A stretch of 64,000 bases of DNA from Palleronia sp. LCG004 (lineage in GTDB: Bacteria; Pseudomonadota; Alphaproteobacteria; Rhodobacterales; Rhodobacteraceae). Under the pieces are notes generated by a model. It was not told the origin of the DNA and made no database searches. It saw only the letters and a program-made list of their open reading frames with translations. How positions within the stretch are numbered: the stretch's first letter is position 1; every line of letters starts with the position of its first letter. Of the stretch, positions 1-10,573 are shown piece after piece. The stretch is from the NCBI RefSeq assembly GCF_032931615.1, contig NZ_CP136759.1, forward strand, positions 1-64,000, given 5' to 3'. A program made the translations under genes and the position numbers.

Positions 1-100
1 CGAACGGTTGTCCTTTGCCTCCTCCGGTGACCGATCGCGCATATGGGCGCGTCCTTCCCCTCGCGGGCAGGGCGGATGAGACAGGGACAGGATCTTGAAC

Positions 101-1507
101 ATGACGCGTGACACTTGGGGCCGGGTGAAAGAGCAGCTGAAGGCAAGCGTCGGGCAGAACAACTTCTCTGCCTGGATCGAGCCGCTGGAATTCTCCGATC
201 TCTCGGACGGCGTCCTGACCTTTCTCGTGCCGTCGGTCTTCATGGGCAACTGGGTCGATCGCTACTTCCGCGATTCGATCCTCCACGAGGTGAATGCGAG
301 CGGCCAGTCGGCACGCCGCCTGGCCTTCGAGGTGCGCGAGACCGCGAACGAGGCCGAGAGCCCCGCGGCACCGGCCGAGGAGGCACCCCGTCCGGCGCGT
401 GCGGCCGACCCGGCCGCCGAGGCACAGGCGCGATCCCTCTCGGCCTTCGCGCAGACCGGCGCGAAGCTCGACGAGAAGTTCACCTTCTCGAGCTTCGTCG
501 TCGGCAAGCCCAACGAGCTTGCCCATGCCGCCGCGCGCCGCGTGGCCGAGGGCGGGCCCGTCTCGTTCAACCCGCTTTTCCTCTATGGCGGCGTGGGCCT
601 CGGCAAGACACACCTGATGCATGCAATCGCCTGGGAGCTGAAGGAGCGCAGCCCCGAGAAGCGGGTGCTCTATCTCTCTGCCGAGAAGTTCATGTATCGC
701 TTCGTGCAGGCGTTGAGGGATCGGGACATGATGGGCTTCAAGGAGCTCTTCCGGTCGGTCGATGTGCTTATCGTCGACGACATCCAGTTCATCGCCGGCA
801 AGGACAGCACGCAGGAAGAGTTCTTTCACACGTTCAACGCGCTGGTCGATCTGAGGAAGCAGGTCATCCTGTCGGCCGATTGCGCGCCGGGCGATATCGA
901 GGGAATGGAGCACCGAATCGTCAGTCGTCTGCAATCGGGGCTGGTCGTGGACCTGCATCCGACATCCTACGAGTTGCGACTCGGCATCCTGCAGTCGAAA
1001 TGCGACTATTTCGGCCAGCAATTCCCGGGCGTGCAGATCGGCGATGGCGTGCTCGAGCTTCTGGCCCATCGCATCACCGGCAACGTCCGCGTCCTCGAAG
1101 GCGCGCTTACGCGCCTCTATGCGCATGGATCCTTCATGCACCGCGAGATCGACGTGGATCTGGCGCAGGAATGCCTGCGCGACCTTCTGCGGACGAGCGA
1201 CGTGCGCATCACGGTGGACGAGATCCAGCGCAAGGTCGCGGATCACTTCAACATCCGCCTGTCGGACCTGCTCGGCCCCAAGCGCAATCGCGTCTATGCG
1301 CGTCCGCGCCAGATCGCGATGTACCTTGCCAAGGCGTTGACGGACCGGTCGCTGCCCGACATCGCGCGCCGTTTCGGCGGGCGCGATCACACCACGATCA
1401 TGCACGGCATCAAGAAGATCGACCAACTCAGGATCGAGGATCGCCAGATCGAGGAAGACATCGCGATGCTGCGCCGCGCACTGGGCGGGCAGGACGCGCA
1501 GGCTTGA
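101..1507 (+). CDS. dnaA: Chromosomal replication initiator DnaA
   Basis: DnaA binds DnaA boxes at oriC, unwinds the origin and loads the replicative helicase. The 468-aa product has an N-terminal helicase/DnaB-interaction domain (about 1-75), an Ala/Pro/Glu-rich linker (about 80-115), an AAA+ core with Walker A GGVGLGKT (about 163-170) and Walker B LIVDDIQF (about 223-230), and a C-terminal DNA-binding domain with the DnaA signature around GGRDHTTIMHGIKKI. An in-frame TTG lies 6 bases upstream at 95, but the ATG at 101 has AGGA 8 bases before it and is preferred. dnaN, recF and gyrB follow on the same strand, the usual replication cluster. No DnaA box or AT-rich unwinding element is visible in the 100 bases upstream. 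Confidence 0.98.
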   Translation: MTRDTWGRVKEQLKASVGQNNFSAWIEPLEFSDLSDGVLTFLVPSVFMGNWVDRYFRDSILHEVNASGQSARRLAFEVRETANEAESPAAPAEEAPRPARAADPAAEAQARSLSAFAQTGAKLDEKFTFSSFVVGKPNELAHAAARRVAEGGPVSFNPLFLYGGVGLGKTHLMHAIAWELKERSPEKRVLYLSAEKFMYRFVQALRDRDMMGFKELFRSVDVLIVDDIQFIAGKDSTQEEFFHTFNALVDLRKQVILSADCAPGDIEGMEHRIVSRLQSGLVVDLHPTSYELRLGILQSKCDYFGQQFPGVQIGDGVLELLAHRITGNVRVLEGALTRLYAHGSFMHREIDVDLAQECLRDLLRTSDVRITVDEIQRKVADHFNIRLSDLLGPKRNRVYARPRQIAMYLAKALTDRSLPDIARRFGGRDHTTIMHGIKKIDQLRIEDRQIEEDIAMLRRALGGQDAQA

Positions 1508-1603
1508 CCTCGATGCCACAGCGGCGCATGCGCGATGCGATGAATGTTGCATCGCCTGCCGGAACCGCTAGCGTCGCCGTCCCGAGACCTGTTGGAGCGT
1601 GAC

Positions 1604-2722
1604 ATGAAAATCAGCATCGAGCGTAGCGTCCTTCTCAAGGCCGTCGCCCGCGCGCAATCGGTGGTCGAGCGGCGCAACACCATCCCGATCCTCGCCAATG
1701 TCCTGATCGAGGCCGAGGGCGACGAGGTGACGTTCCGCGCCACCGATCTCGACATCGAAGTGACGGATCGCGCGCCCGCGAAGGTCGAGCGCGCCGGGGC
1801 GACGACCGTCAACGCCGTCACCTTCCATGAGATCGTGCGCAAGCTGCCCGACGGCGCGCTGGTGAGCCTGACCGACGACAGCGGTGCCGGGCGGCTCAGC
1901 GTCGAGGCGGGACGCTCGCATTTCGCGCTCGCCACATTGCCGCGCCAGGATTTCCCGGTCATGGCGACGAGCGAATACGCCGCGAAGTTCACCGCCCCAG
2001 CGCCCGTGCTGCGGCGGTTGTTCGACAAGTCGAAATTCGCGATCTCCACCGAGGAGACGCGGTATTACCTCAACGGTGTCTACATGCACGTGGCCGAGGG
2101 CGACGAAGGTCGGGTGCTGCGCTGCGTCGCGACCGACGGCCACAGGCTTGCGCGGATCGACGCGGAGCTTCCGGCCGAGGCTGAGGGCATGCCGGGCGTC
2201 ATCGTTCCGCGCAAGGCGGTGGGCGAGCTTCGCAAGCTGCTCGAGGACGACGAGACGGAGATCGAGGTTTCGGTCTCGGAGACGAAAGTCCGCTTTGCCA
2301 CGCCCGAGATCACGCTGACCTCGAAGGTGATCGACGGCACGTTCCCCGATTACACCCGCGTCATCCCGCAGGGGAACACCCGCAAGCTCGAGGTGGATGC
2401 CGCCGATTTCGCGCGCGCGGTCGACCGCGTGGCCACGGTAAGCTCGGAGCGGTCGCGCGCGGTCAAGATGCAGCTCGAAGAGGATCGGCTGATCCTGTCG
2501 GTCAACGCGCCCGATGCCGGCAATGCCGAGGAGGAGCTGGTCGTCGCCTATTCCGACGAGCGGCTGGAGATCGGCTTCAACGCCAAGTACCTCCTCGAGA
2601 TCGCGGGGCAGGTCGATCGCGAGAACGCCGTCTTCCTCTTCAATTCCTCCGGCGACCCGACCCTGATGCGCGAGGGCGGCGACATGTCGGCCGTCTATGT
2701 CGTCATGCCGATGCGGGTTTGA
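1604..2722 (+). CDS. dnaN: DNA polymerase III beta sliding clamp
   Basis: The dimeric ring clamp that tethers DNA polymerase III to DNA. The 372-aa product starts MKISIERSVLLKAVARAQ and carries the three-subdomain clamp pattern with RRNTIPILANVLIEA near the N-terminus. It ends in the family-typical VYVVMPMRV. The start at 1604 has GGAG 6 bases upstream. An upstream ATG at 1544 would add 20 residues unlike the family and was rejected. It lies 96 bases after dnaA, probably in the same transcription unit. Confidence 0.98.
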   Translation: MKISIERSVLLKAVARAQSVVERRNTIPILANVLIEAEGDEVTFRATDLDIEVTDRAPAKVERAGATTVNAVTFHEIVRKLPDGALVSLTDDSGAGRLSVEAGRSHFALATLPRQDFPVMATSEYAAKFTAPAPVLRRLFDKSKFAISTEETRYYLNGVYMHVAEGDEGRVLRCVATDGHRLARIDAELPAEAEGMPGVIVPRKAVGELRKLLEDDETEIEVSVSETKVRFATPEITLTSKVIDGTFPDYTRVIPQGNTRKLEVDAADFARAVDRVATVSSERSRAVKMQLEEDRLILSVNAPDAGNAEEELVVAYSDERLEIGFNAKYLLEIAGQVDRENAVFLFNSSGDPTLMREGGDMSAVYVVMPMRV

Positions 2723-2741
2723 TCGGGGCATCGAAGTCGGA

Positions 2742-2800
2742 GGGGGCCAGCCCCCGCCTCGCTCCGCTCGGCCCCCCGGAGTATTTCGGGACAGATGAAG
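2742..2800 (+). repeat. GC-rich inverted repeat followed by a PstI-free intergenic motif (dnaN-recF spacer)
   Basis: The 82-base spacer between dnaN and recF begins with a perfect short hairpin (GGGGGC at 2742-2747, CA loop, GCCCCC at 2750-2755). A C-rich tract follows, then the string GGAGTATTTCGGGACAGATG at 2778-2797 (approximate). From memory, strings close to GAGTATTT..GGAACAGATGAAG recur in front of genes in many Rhodobacteraceae genomes. That resemblance could not be checked here, and no second copy was seen in this window. Confidence 0.45.
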
Positions 2801-2804
2801 CGGA

Positions 2805-3899
2805 ATGGCGGCGCGGATGCACCTGACGCGGCTTGCCCTGTCGCATTTCAGATCGCACCGGCGGGCGGAGATCGATCTCGACGGGCGACCCTTGGCGATC
2901 TTCGGTCGCAACGGCGCGGGCAAGACCAACCTGATTGAGGCGGTGTCGATGCTGTCGCCGGGGCGCGGCCTGAGACGCGCGGCGGCCGACGAGATGATGC
3001 GCCGGCCGCAATCGATCGGCTGGCGCGTCGCGGCCGAGATCGCCGGCCCGGATATCCGTCACGAGATCGAACTGCGCGCCGAGGCGGGGCAGGGGCGCGG
3101 CGTGCGCGTCGACGGCAAGTCGCAGCCGCAGGTGGCACTCGGGCGGATCGTTCCGATGCTCTGGCTCGTGCCGTCGATGGACAGGCTCTGGATCGAGAGC
3201 GCGGACGGAAGACGGCGGTTCCTCGACCGCATGACGATGAGCTTCCTGCCGGGGCACGGCGATGCGGTGCTCGCCTACGAGAAGGCGATGCGCGAGCGCA
3301 ACAGGCTGCTGCGCGACGAGATCGACGATCCCGGCTGGTACGCGGCGCTCGAGGCACGGATGGCCGAGGCGGGAGAGCGGATCGTCGCGGGCCGGGCGGA
3401 GGCCGTCGCCCGGATCGGGGCCGCGCAGGCCGAGGCCACCACGGCCTTTCCCGTGGCGGATCTGGCGATTGCGGGGCCGACCGAGGCGGGAGATTTCTCG
3501 GCCGACGCACTCGCGCGGGGACGCGGCCGCGACAGAGCGGCCGGTCGCACGCTCTCGGGGCCGCATCGCGCCGATCTCGAGGCGGTCTATCGCGACAAGG
3601 GCGTCGCGGCCGCGCAGGCCTCGACCGGAGAGCAGAAGGCGCTGCTGATCTCGCTGGTACTGGCCAATGCGCGGGCCCTGCGCGACGGAGAAGGGCGTGC
3701 GCCGATCCTCCTTCTCGACGAGGTGTCGGCCCATCTCGACGCGGGCAGGCGAGAGGCGCTCTACGACGAAATCTGCGCGCTCGGGGTGCAGGCATGGATG
3801 ACCGGCACCGGGTCCGAATTGTTCGACGCGCTGGGCTCGCGCGCCGCGCGGTTCGAGATCGTGGAGGAAGGCGGCGAGAGCCGCGTTCTGCCACGCTGA
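2805..3899 (+). CDS. recF: DNA replication/repair protein RecF
   Basis: RecF is an SMC-like ATPase that helps load RecA at gapped DNA with RecO and RecR. The 364-aa product has Walker A GRNGAGKTNLIEAVSML near residues 35-45, the ABC-type signature region around STGEQKALLISLVLANA, and Walker B ILLLDEVSAHLDAGRREALYD near the C-terminus. The start is uncertain: ATG 2805 (MAARMHLTRL) is used here. ATG 2817 (MHLTRLALSHF) would give 360 aa and matches the usual RecF N-terminus equally well. Confidence 0.95.
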   Translation: MAARMHLTRLALSHFRSHRRAEIDLDGRPLAIFGRNGAGKTNLIEAVSMLSPGRGLRRAAADEMMRRPQSIGWRVAAEIAGPDIRHEIELRAEAGQGRGVRVDGKSQPQVALGRIVPMLWLVPSMDRLWIESADGRRRFLDRMTMSFLPGHGDAVLAYEKAMRERNRLLRDEIDDPGWYAALEARMAEAGERIVAGRAEAVARIGAAQAEATTAFPVADLAIAGPTEAGDFSADALARGRGRDRAAGRTLSGPHRADLEAVYRDKGVAAAQASTGEQKALLISLVLANARALRDGEGRAPILLLDEVSAHLDAGRREALYDEICALGVQAWMTGTGSELFDALGSRAARFEIVEEGGESRVLPR

Positions 3900-3925
3900 G
3901 GGAAAGCCGCAGCCGACATCCATAA

Positions 3926-6409
<2,484 letters not shown>

Positions 6410-6554
6410 TCGGGAGGCGATCCAGCACTGGTACTCTAGGAGGCGAAAAGGTCTTCGCCGGCGGCTCGGATACGGTGGGACATCGGATGAGCGCGTCGCG
6501 CTCGTTCGACCGTGGGCGATGCCCGTCTGAGGCTTGGGATGCCGATGCGCGGCG

Positions 6555-9500
6555 TCACGAAGCCATTGCAAGCGGGGGGCTTCCCTCGCCGCCCTTCGCG
6601 TATTTGCGGATCGTGACGATGTAGTCGGTCAGTGCGGTCTCGAGCGCGTCCACGAGGGCGACGATCTCGGGCTGAACAGGATCGGGCGCACCGGCGACGT
6701 CCTCCAACCGGGCAGCGAGATACGCGACGCGAGACGCCCCGAGCATCCGGGCCGAGGATTTCATCGTATGGCCCAACCGGGAGCAGGCCACGTAGTCCCG
6801 TCGGTCGATCATCGCCCGCATATCCCTGATCTTGGACGGGCTTTCGCCGCAGAACATCCCCAGAAGCCTTGCGAAGCGATCCTTCATCACGGAGCGTGCA
6901 GTCGCGAGTACGGTCGCGTCGACAATCGGAAGATCGCTCGAGGCCGGCACATTGGATCTTCGTTTCTGAGCGGTCTTAGGGGGATGACCATTGGCAGTCG
7001 CTTGAACGGCCGTGTTGGTCGGGGAAACGGATGCCGCGGGTGAAAGGACCGGCGATGCGGGTTCGGCGAATTCCTCCGGCGCGGCGGGCGGGGCGTCGAT
7101 GATCGGCGTATCGCTTGGGCGTTCAGTATTCGTCGGCACCTGACGGTCGGCTGCCTTCACCCCACGGCCGGGCAATTGCCGGTTCAGCGCATCGCAGAGA
7201 TCCGCGCCCCGGAGTGGTTTGCTGAGATAATCGTCCATTCCCGCAGCGAGGCAGCGTTCGCGGTCGCCTTTCAGCGCGTTCGCGGTCAGCGCGATGATCG
7301 GAATGCGGGCGATCTTTCCCTCGGACATCGCGGCTTTCAGGATCGATGCGGCCGTGAAGCCGTCCATGATCGGCATCTGGCAATCCAGAAGGATGGCATC
7401 GACCATCTCTCCGCCCAACATCAGATCGACTGCTTCCTTTCCGTTCTCGACCTGTACGGTTTCGCAGGCGCGCTCCTTCAGGAGGGCGGAGGCATACATC
7501 TGGTTGACCCCGTCATCCTCGACGAGAAGCACGCGAATGCCCGGGAAGTGATAGAGTTCACCACTGCATTCGGGTTCGGCGACCTGCCGTCCGAATTTGC
7601 GATGCGCGACCGCTTCGGCGATGCTCGCCATCAGCGTCTCGGGCAGATAGGGGGCTTCGCAGACGAAATCCGCGGCAGTCGCCTCGGTGACTTCGGCGGG
7701 CGAAATCGACTCGACGCTGCCGCGCAGCCAGCCGGCCTTGAACGCATGGGTGGTCGCGCCGCGCAATTCCGCGATCAGGGCCACGTCGTCGGTGAGCAGG
7801 ATGTCGAACGGATCGTTCGCGCTTTCTGCGAGGAGGAGGCGTTCCCGCGCGCTTCGGAGGTCGGGAACGTGGCGGGCGAACCCGCCGATCCGCTCGAATG
7901 AGTTCACGAGTGCCTTCGACAGGGTCGCGTTCTCGAGGGCGATGAGGACGTTCTGGGTCGCGGCCACCGCAAATTCCCGTCTGCGCGGCTGAGTCTCGCG
8001 CGAGAGATCGAGATCGACCGCAAAAGTGAAGGTCGATCCCTGTCCTTCCGTGCTCTGAACCTCGATCTCGCCTCCCATCTTGGCGACGATCTGCTGGGAG
8101 ATGCTGAGCCCCAGGCCCGTCCCGCCGTAACGGCGCGTGGTGCTGACATCGGCCTGGCTGAAGGCCTCGAATATCTCGCGTTGCTTCGCGGCGGAGATCC
8201 CGATGCCGGTATCCTCGACTGCGAAACGCAACCGGGCCCGCCGGCTTTCGGTATCGTGGCTCTCGACCGAAATGCGCATCATGACATGGCCGGCCGACGT
8301 GAACTTGATGGCGTTGGACAACAGGTTGGTCATCACCTGCTGGAGGCGCAGGGCATCGACGCGGATCTTGCGCGGAACGTCGAGGGGCAGCGCCACGTAG
8401 ACCGGCAGGTTCCGGGGCGCGGCTAGGACGTTCACCGCGCGGAAGGTATCGGCGACCAGCCTGCCAAGGTCGGCTTCCTCGATGTCGAGTTCGAAGGCAT
8501 CCGCCTCGATCTTGGAAAAATCGAGGATCTGGTTGATATGCGACAGAAGCGCTTCGCCCGATCGGGTCAGCGTCTTGAGCTGTTCGGTCTGGCTGGCCGT
8601 CAGCGGGCTTCTCCCCATGAGTTCGGCCATGCCGAGGATGCCGTTCAGCGGCGTGCGCATCTCGTGGCTCATCGTGGCGAGGAAGCGCGTCTTGCGGAAG
8701 TTCGAGTTCTCGGCCATCCGGCCTGCGGCATGCGCGATGCGGATGTGACGCAGGGTGATCAGGCCCATCGTCAGCAACAGGATCGGAACGGCAAGCTGGG
8801 TGAGCAGGCTCGGGAGATGGGTGCGGATGTACCATTCCAGCATGCCGGGTCGCGAGGTAGCGACCGTGAATTCGAGTTCCGCGTCGGCAACCTTCAAGAC
8901 GAACGATGACAGATTGGGATGGGCAATGCCATTCGATACGTTCTGCAAGGCGGTCCTCACGCCGTTCTGCAGGACGCCGATGCTTAGGATCTCGGCATCG
9001 GCCGAATTGCCGAGGCTGCGCGCGAGATTCTCGATGTTGAACGAGGTGAACGCGATCCCGTTGTAATTTCGGGCCCCCTGTTCACGCACTCGGGCGAACA
9101 CCGTCACGACGTCGCTTTCATCCGCATTGGTCGCGAAGGGCGCGCCGAGCCTGAGGTGCCGGGTCACGCCTTGCGTGTCCATCGCCTGGACCATCGCATT
9201 CACGGTCGGGCCGAATTTCACCGGGTCGAACTCCGTCACGGTGCCGTCCGTGCCGACTATGGCGCTCCGGTTCGTGTCGCTCGACTTGTCCAGATTGATC
9301 CATCCCGCGACGGGCTCGTAGATCTGGTGGCGCTGATGGAGCGTCCCCATGAATATCCCGACATCCTCGAGTTCGACATCCTCGGAGGACCTGTAATATT
9401 GCTCGAGCGCAATCAGCCCTCCGAGCAGGCTCATCCGGCGATCCTTCGCCTTGAGCTCCATGCGATTGAGCGTCGTCTCCTCGCTGAGGGCCATCTCGCT

Positions 9501-9632
9501 TCGGTAGATCTCGCGCGAGGCGTAGAACTGGACGCCGATCGTCACGATCAGGATCGCCGCACCCAGGACGACGATATAGCCTGGCGTTGGGCCGAACCGA
9601 AGACCTTGCGCCGCCTTGGTCGCATCTACCAT
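6555..9632 (-). CDS. Hybrid sensor histidine kinase (CHASE-like, HisKA, HATPase, pseudo-receiver, receiver, HPt)
   Basis: A membrane hybrid kinase of 1025 aa. In order: TM1 (about 19-37); a periplasmic domain (about 42-265) resembling CHASE, with GLIALEQYYRSSEDVELEDV near 72-91; TM2 (about 275-294); HisKA with phospho-acceptor His323 in ATMSHEMRTPLNGI; HATPase with NLLSNAIKF, EDTGIGI and GGTGLGLS; a degenerate receiver (about 560-680, retaining ILLTDD); a complete receiver with Asp750 in AILLDCQMPIMDG and Lys805; a Pro/Ala/Thr-rich linker; and an HPt domain with His955 in LGHTMKSSARMLG. The BarA-like layout gives a full intramolecular phosphorelay with no DNA-binding output. The ATG at 9632 overlaps the upstream stop by 7 bases, implying translational coupling. 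Longer upstream frames are shadows. It is the last gene of the secretion/signalling operon. Its stimulus is unknown. Confidence 0.93.
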   Translation of the reverse strand: MVDATKAAQGLRFGPTPGYIVVLGAAILIVTIGVQFYASREIYRSEMALSEETTLNRMELKAKDRRMSLLGGLIALEQYYRSSEDVELEDVGIFMGTLHQRHQIYEPVAGWINLDKSSDTNRSAIVGTDGTVTEFDPVKFGPTVNAMVQAMDTQGVTRHLRLGAPFATNADESDVVTVFARVREQGARNYNGIAFTSFNIENLARSLGNSADAEILSIGVLQNGVRTALQNVSNGIAHPNLSSFVLKVADAELEFTVATSRPGMLEWYIRTHLPSLLTQLAVPILLLTMGLITLRHIRIAHAAGRMAENSNFRKTRFLATMSHEMRTPLNGILGMAELMGRSPLTASQTEQLKTLTRSGEALLSHINQILDFSKIEADAFELDIEEADLGRLVADTFRAVNVLAAPRNLPVYVALPLDVPRKIRVDALRLQQVMTNLLSNAIKFTSAGHVMMRISVESHDTESRRARLRFAVEDTGIGISAAKQREIFEAFSQADVSTTRRYGGTGLGLSISQQIVAKMGGEIEVQSTEGQGSTFTFAVDLDLSRETQPRRREFAVAATQNVLIALENATLSKALVNSFERIGGFARHVPDLRSARERLLLAESANDPFDILLTDDVALIAELRGATTHAFKAGWLRGSVESISPAEVTEATAADFVCEAPYLPETLMASIAEAVAHRKFGRQVAEPECSGELYHFPGIRVLLVEDDGVNQMYASALLKERACETVQVENGKEAVDLMLGGEMVDAILLDCQMPIMDGFTAASILKAAMSEGKIARIPIIALTANALKGDRERCLAAGMDDYLSKPLRGADLCDALNRQLPGRGVKAADRQVPTNTERPSDTPIIDAPPAAPEEFAEPASPVLSPAASVSPTNTAVQATANGHPPKTAQKRRSNVPASSDLPIVDATVLATARSVMKDRFARLLGMFCGESPSKIRDMRAMIDRRDYVACSRLGHTMKSSARMLGASRVAYLAARLEDVAGAPDPVQPEIVALVDALETALTDYIVTIRKYAKGGEGSPPLAMAS

Positions 9633-10567
9633 TCGAGTTCCTTGCCGTTGCGGACGACACCTACGGCCTGATTTCCCGTCGCGTTGAACCGCAGCAGGTC
9701 GAACGACAGCGTGCGGGCCTGCAGCAGACCCCGCCCGTGTGTCGAGGCTGATCTGGACGTGTCGATGCTCATGTAGTCGCGCCAGTGAAATCCCGGGCCC
9801 GGATCCGTGACCGAGATCACGTCCCCGTCCTCGCGGCGCATGAAGGCGACCTGCACGAGCCGATCGGCGGGGCAGGCCGCGGCGCGGCGGTCGACTTCCT
9901 CGCGCCAGATTCCGTCCCTTAGCAGCCGGCCCTTGGCCTCGTAGCCGATGCCGCAAAGCCCGTGTTCGATCGCGTTGACGAGGAGAGCGCCGATACCGGG
10001 CAGGACGCGCTCCGGAACTGTGAAATGGTTGGCAAGAAACCCGCTCAGCGATTCGGCCTCGGAAAGGGTACGGATTTCGAATCGGGCGGCGCGGGTCAGC
10101 GCGAAGCCCAGCGTATCGGATCCTCCTTTGGCCAGCTCCGAAAGCTCGCGCGCGCGGCGCAATGCGGCCGACATGACCGAGGCGAGGACACCGGTATCGA
10201 CGGGTTTGGCGAGATGATAGAACACGCCCGCTTCGATCCCCATCCGGATCTCGGCCGGATCGTCGGTTCCCGTGACCATGATGACCGGGATGTTCCGCGT
10301 TGCGGCTTCGGCCTTCATCTTGCGGACGACCTCGACACCGTCCATTTCCGGCATGACGCGGTCGAGCAGGACGAGTCCGATATCGGCATGTGCGGCGAGG
10401 AGCTTCAACGCCTCCCGCCCGCTCTCTGCACTCAAAGCGGCATAGCCGAGATCCGCGACCTGGCCGCCAAGTGCCAGAAGGATGAACGGATCGTCATCGA
10501 CGATCAGCACGCGCCCACCGCCGCTTCGCTGTACCGTATCGCCCGCCAGATCGCCGTGATGGAGCAT
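9626..10567 (-). CDS. Response regulator with C-terminal SpoIIAB/RsbW-like ATPase domain
   Basis: The 313-aa protein has an N-terminal receiver (about 18-135) with the acidic pair DDD at 24-26, phospho-acceptor Asp69 in LVLLDRVMPEMDG, Thr99 and Lys121. A spacer helix follows, then a GHKL-type ATP-binding domain with an N-box LLVNAIEHGL (about 195-204), a G1-like box VTDPGPGF (253-260) and a G2-like HGRGLLQA (277-284). This ATPase resembles the anti-sigma/serine kinase class (RsbW, SpoIIAB) more than a sensor kinase because there is no HisKA. A plausible role is phosphorylation-controlled binding of an anti-sigma antagonist or another partner, but no partner is encoded nearby. The kinase gene directly downstream overlaps it by 7 bases, so that kinase is the likely phosphodonor. 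Confidence 0.85.
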   Translation of the reverse strand: MLHHGDLAGDTVQRSGGGRVLIVDDDPFILLALGGQVADLGYAALSAESGREALKLLAAHADIGLVLLDRVMPEMDGVEVVRKMKAEAATRNIPVIMVTGTDDPAEIRMGIEAGVFYHLAKPVDTGVLASVMSAALRRARELSELAKGGSDTLGFALTRAARFEIRTLSEAESLSGFLANHFTVPERVLPGIGALLVNAIEHGLCGIGYEAKGRLLRDGIWREEVDRRAAACPADRLVQVAFMRREDGDVISVTDPGPGFHWRDYMSIDTSRSASTHGRGLLQARTLSFDLLRFNATGNQAVGVVRNGKELEW

Positions 10568-10573
10568 GTCGTT

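Noticed and set aside
1..100. Possible oriC segment upstream of dnaA
   Set aside because: No TTATCCACA-like DnaA box or AT-rich stretch is visible in the 100 bases available; the origin may lie outside the window.
95..100. TTG start six bases upstream of the dnaA ATG
   Set aside because: The ATG at 101 has better Shine-Dalgarno spacing and matches the family N-terminus.
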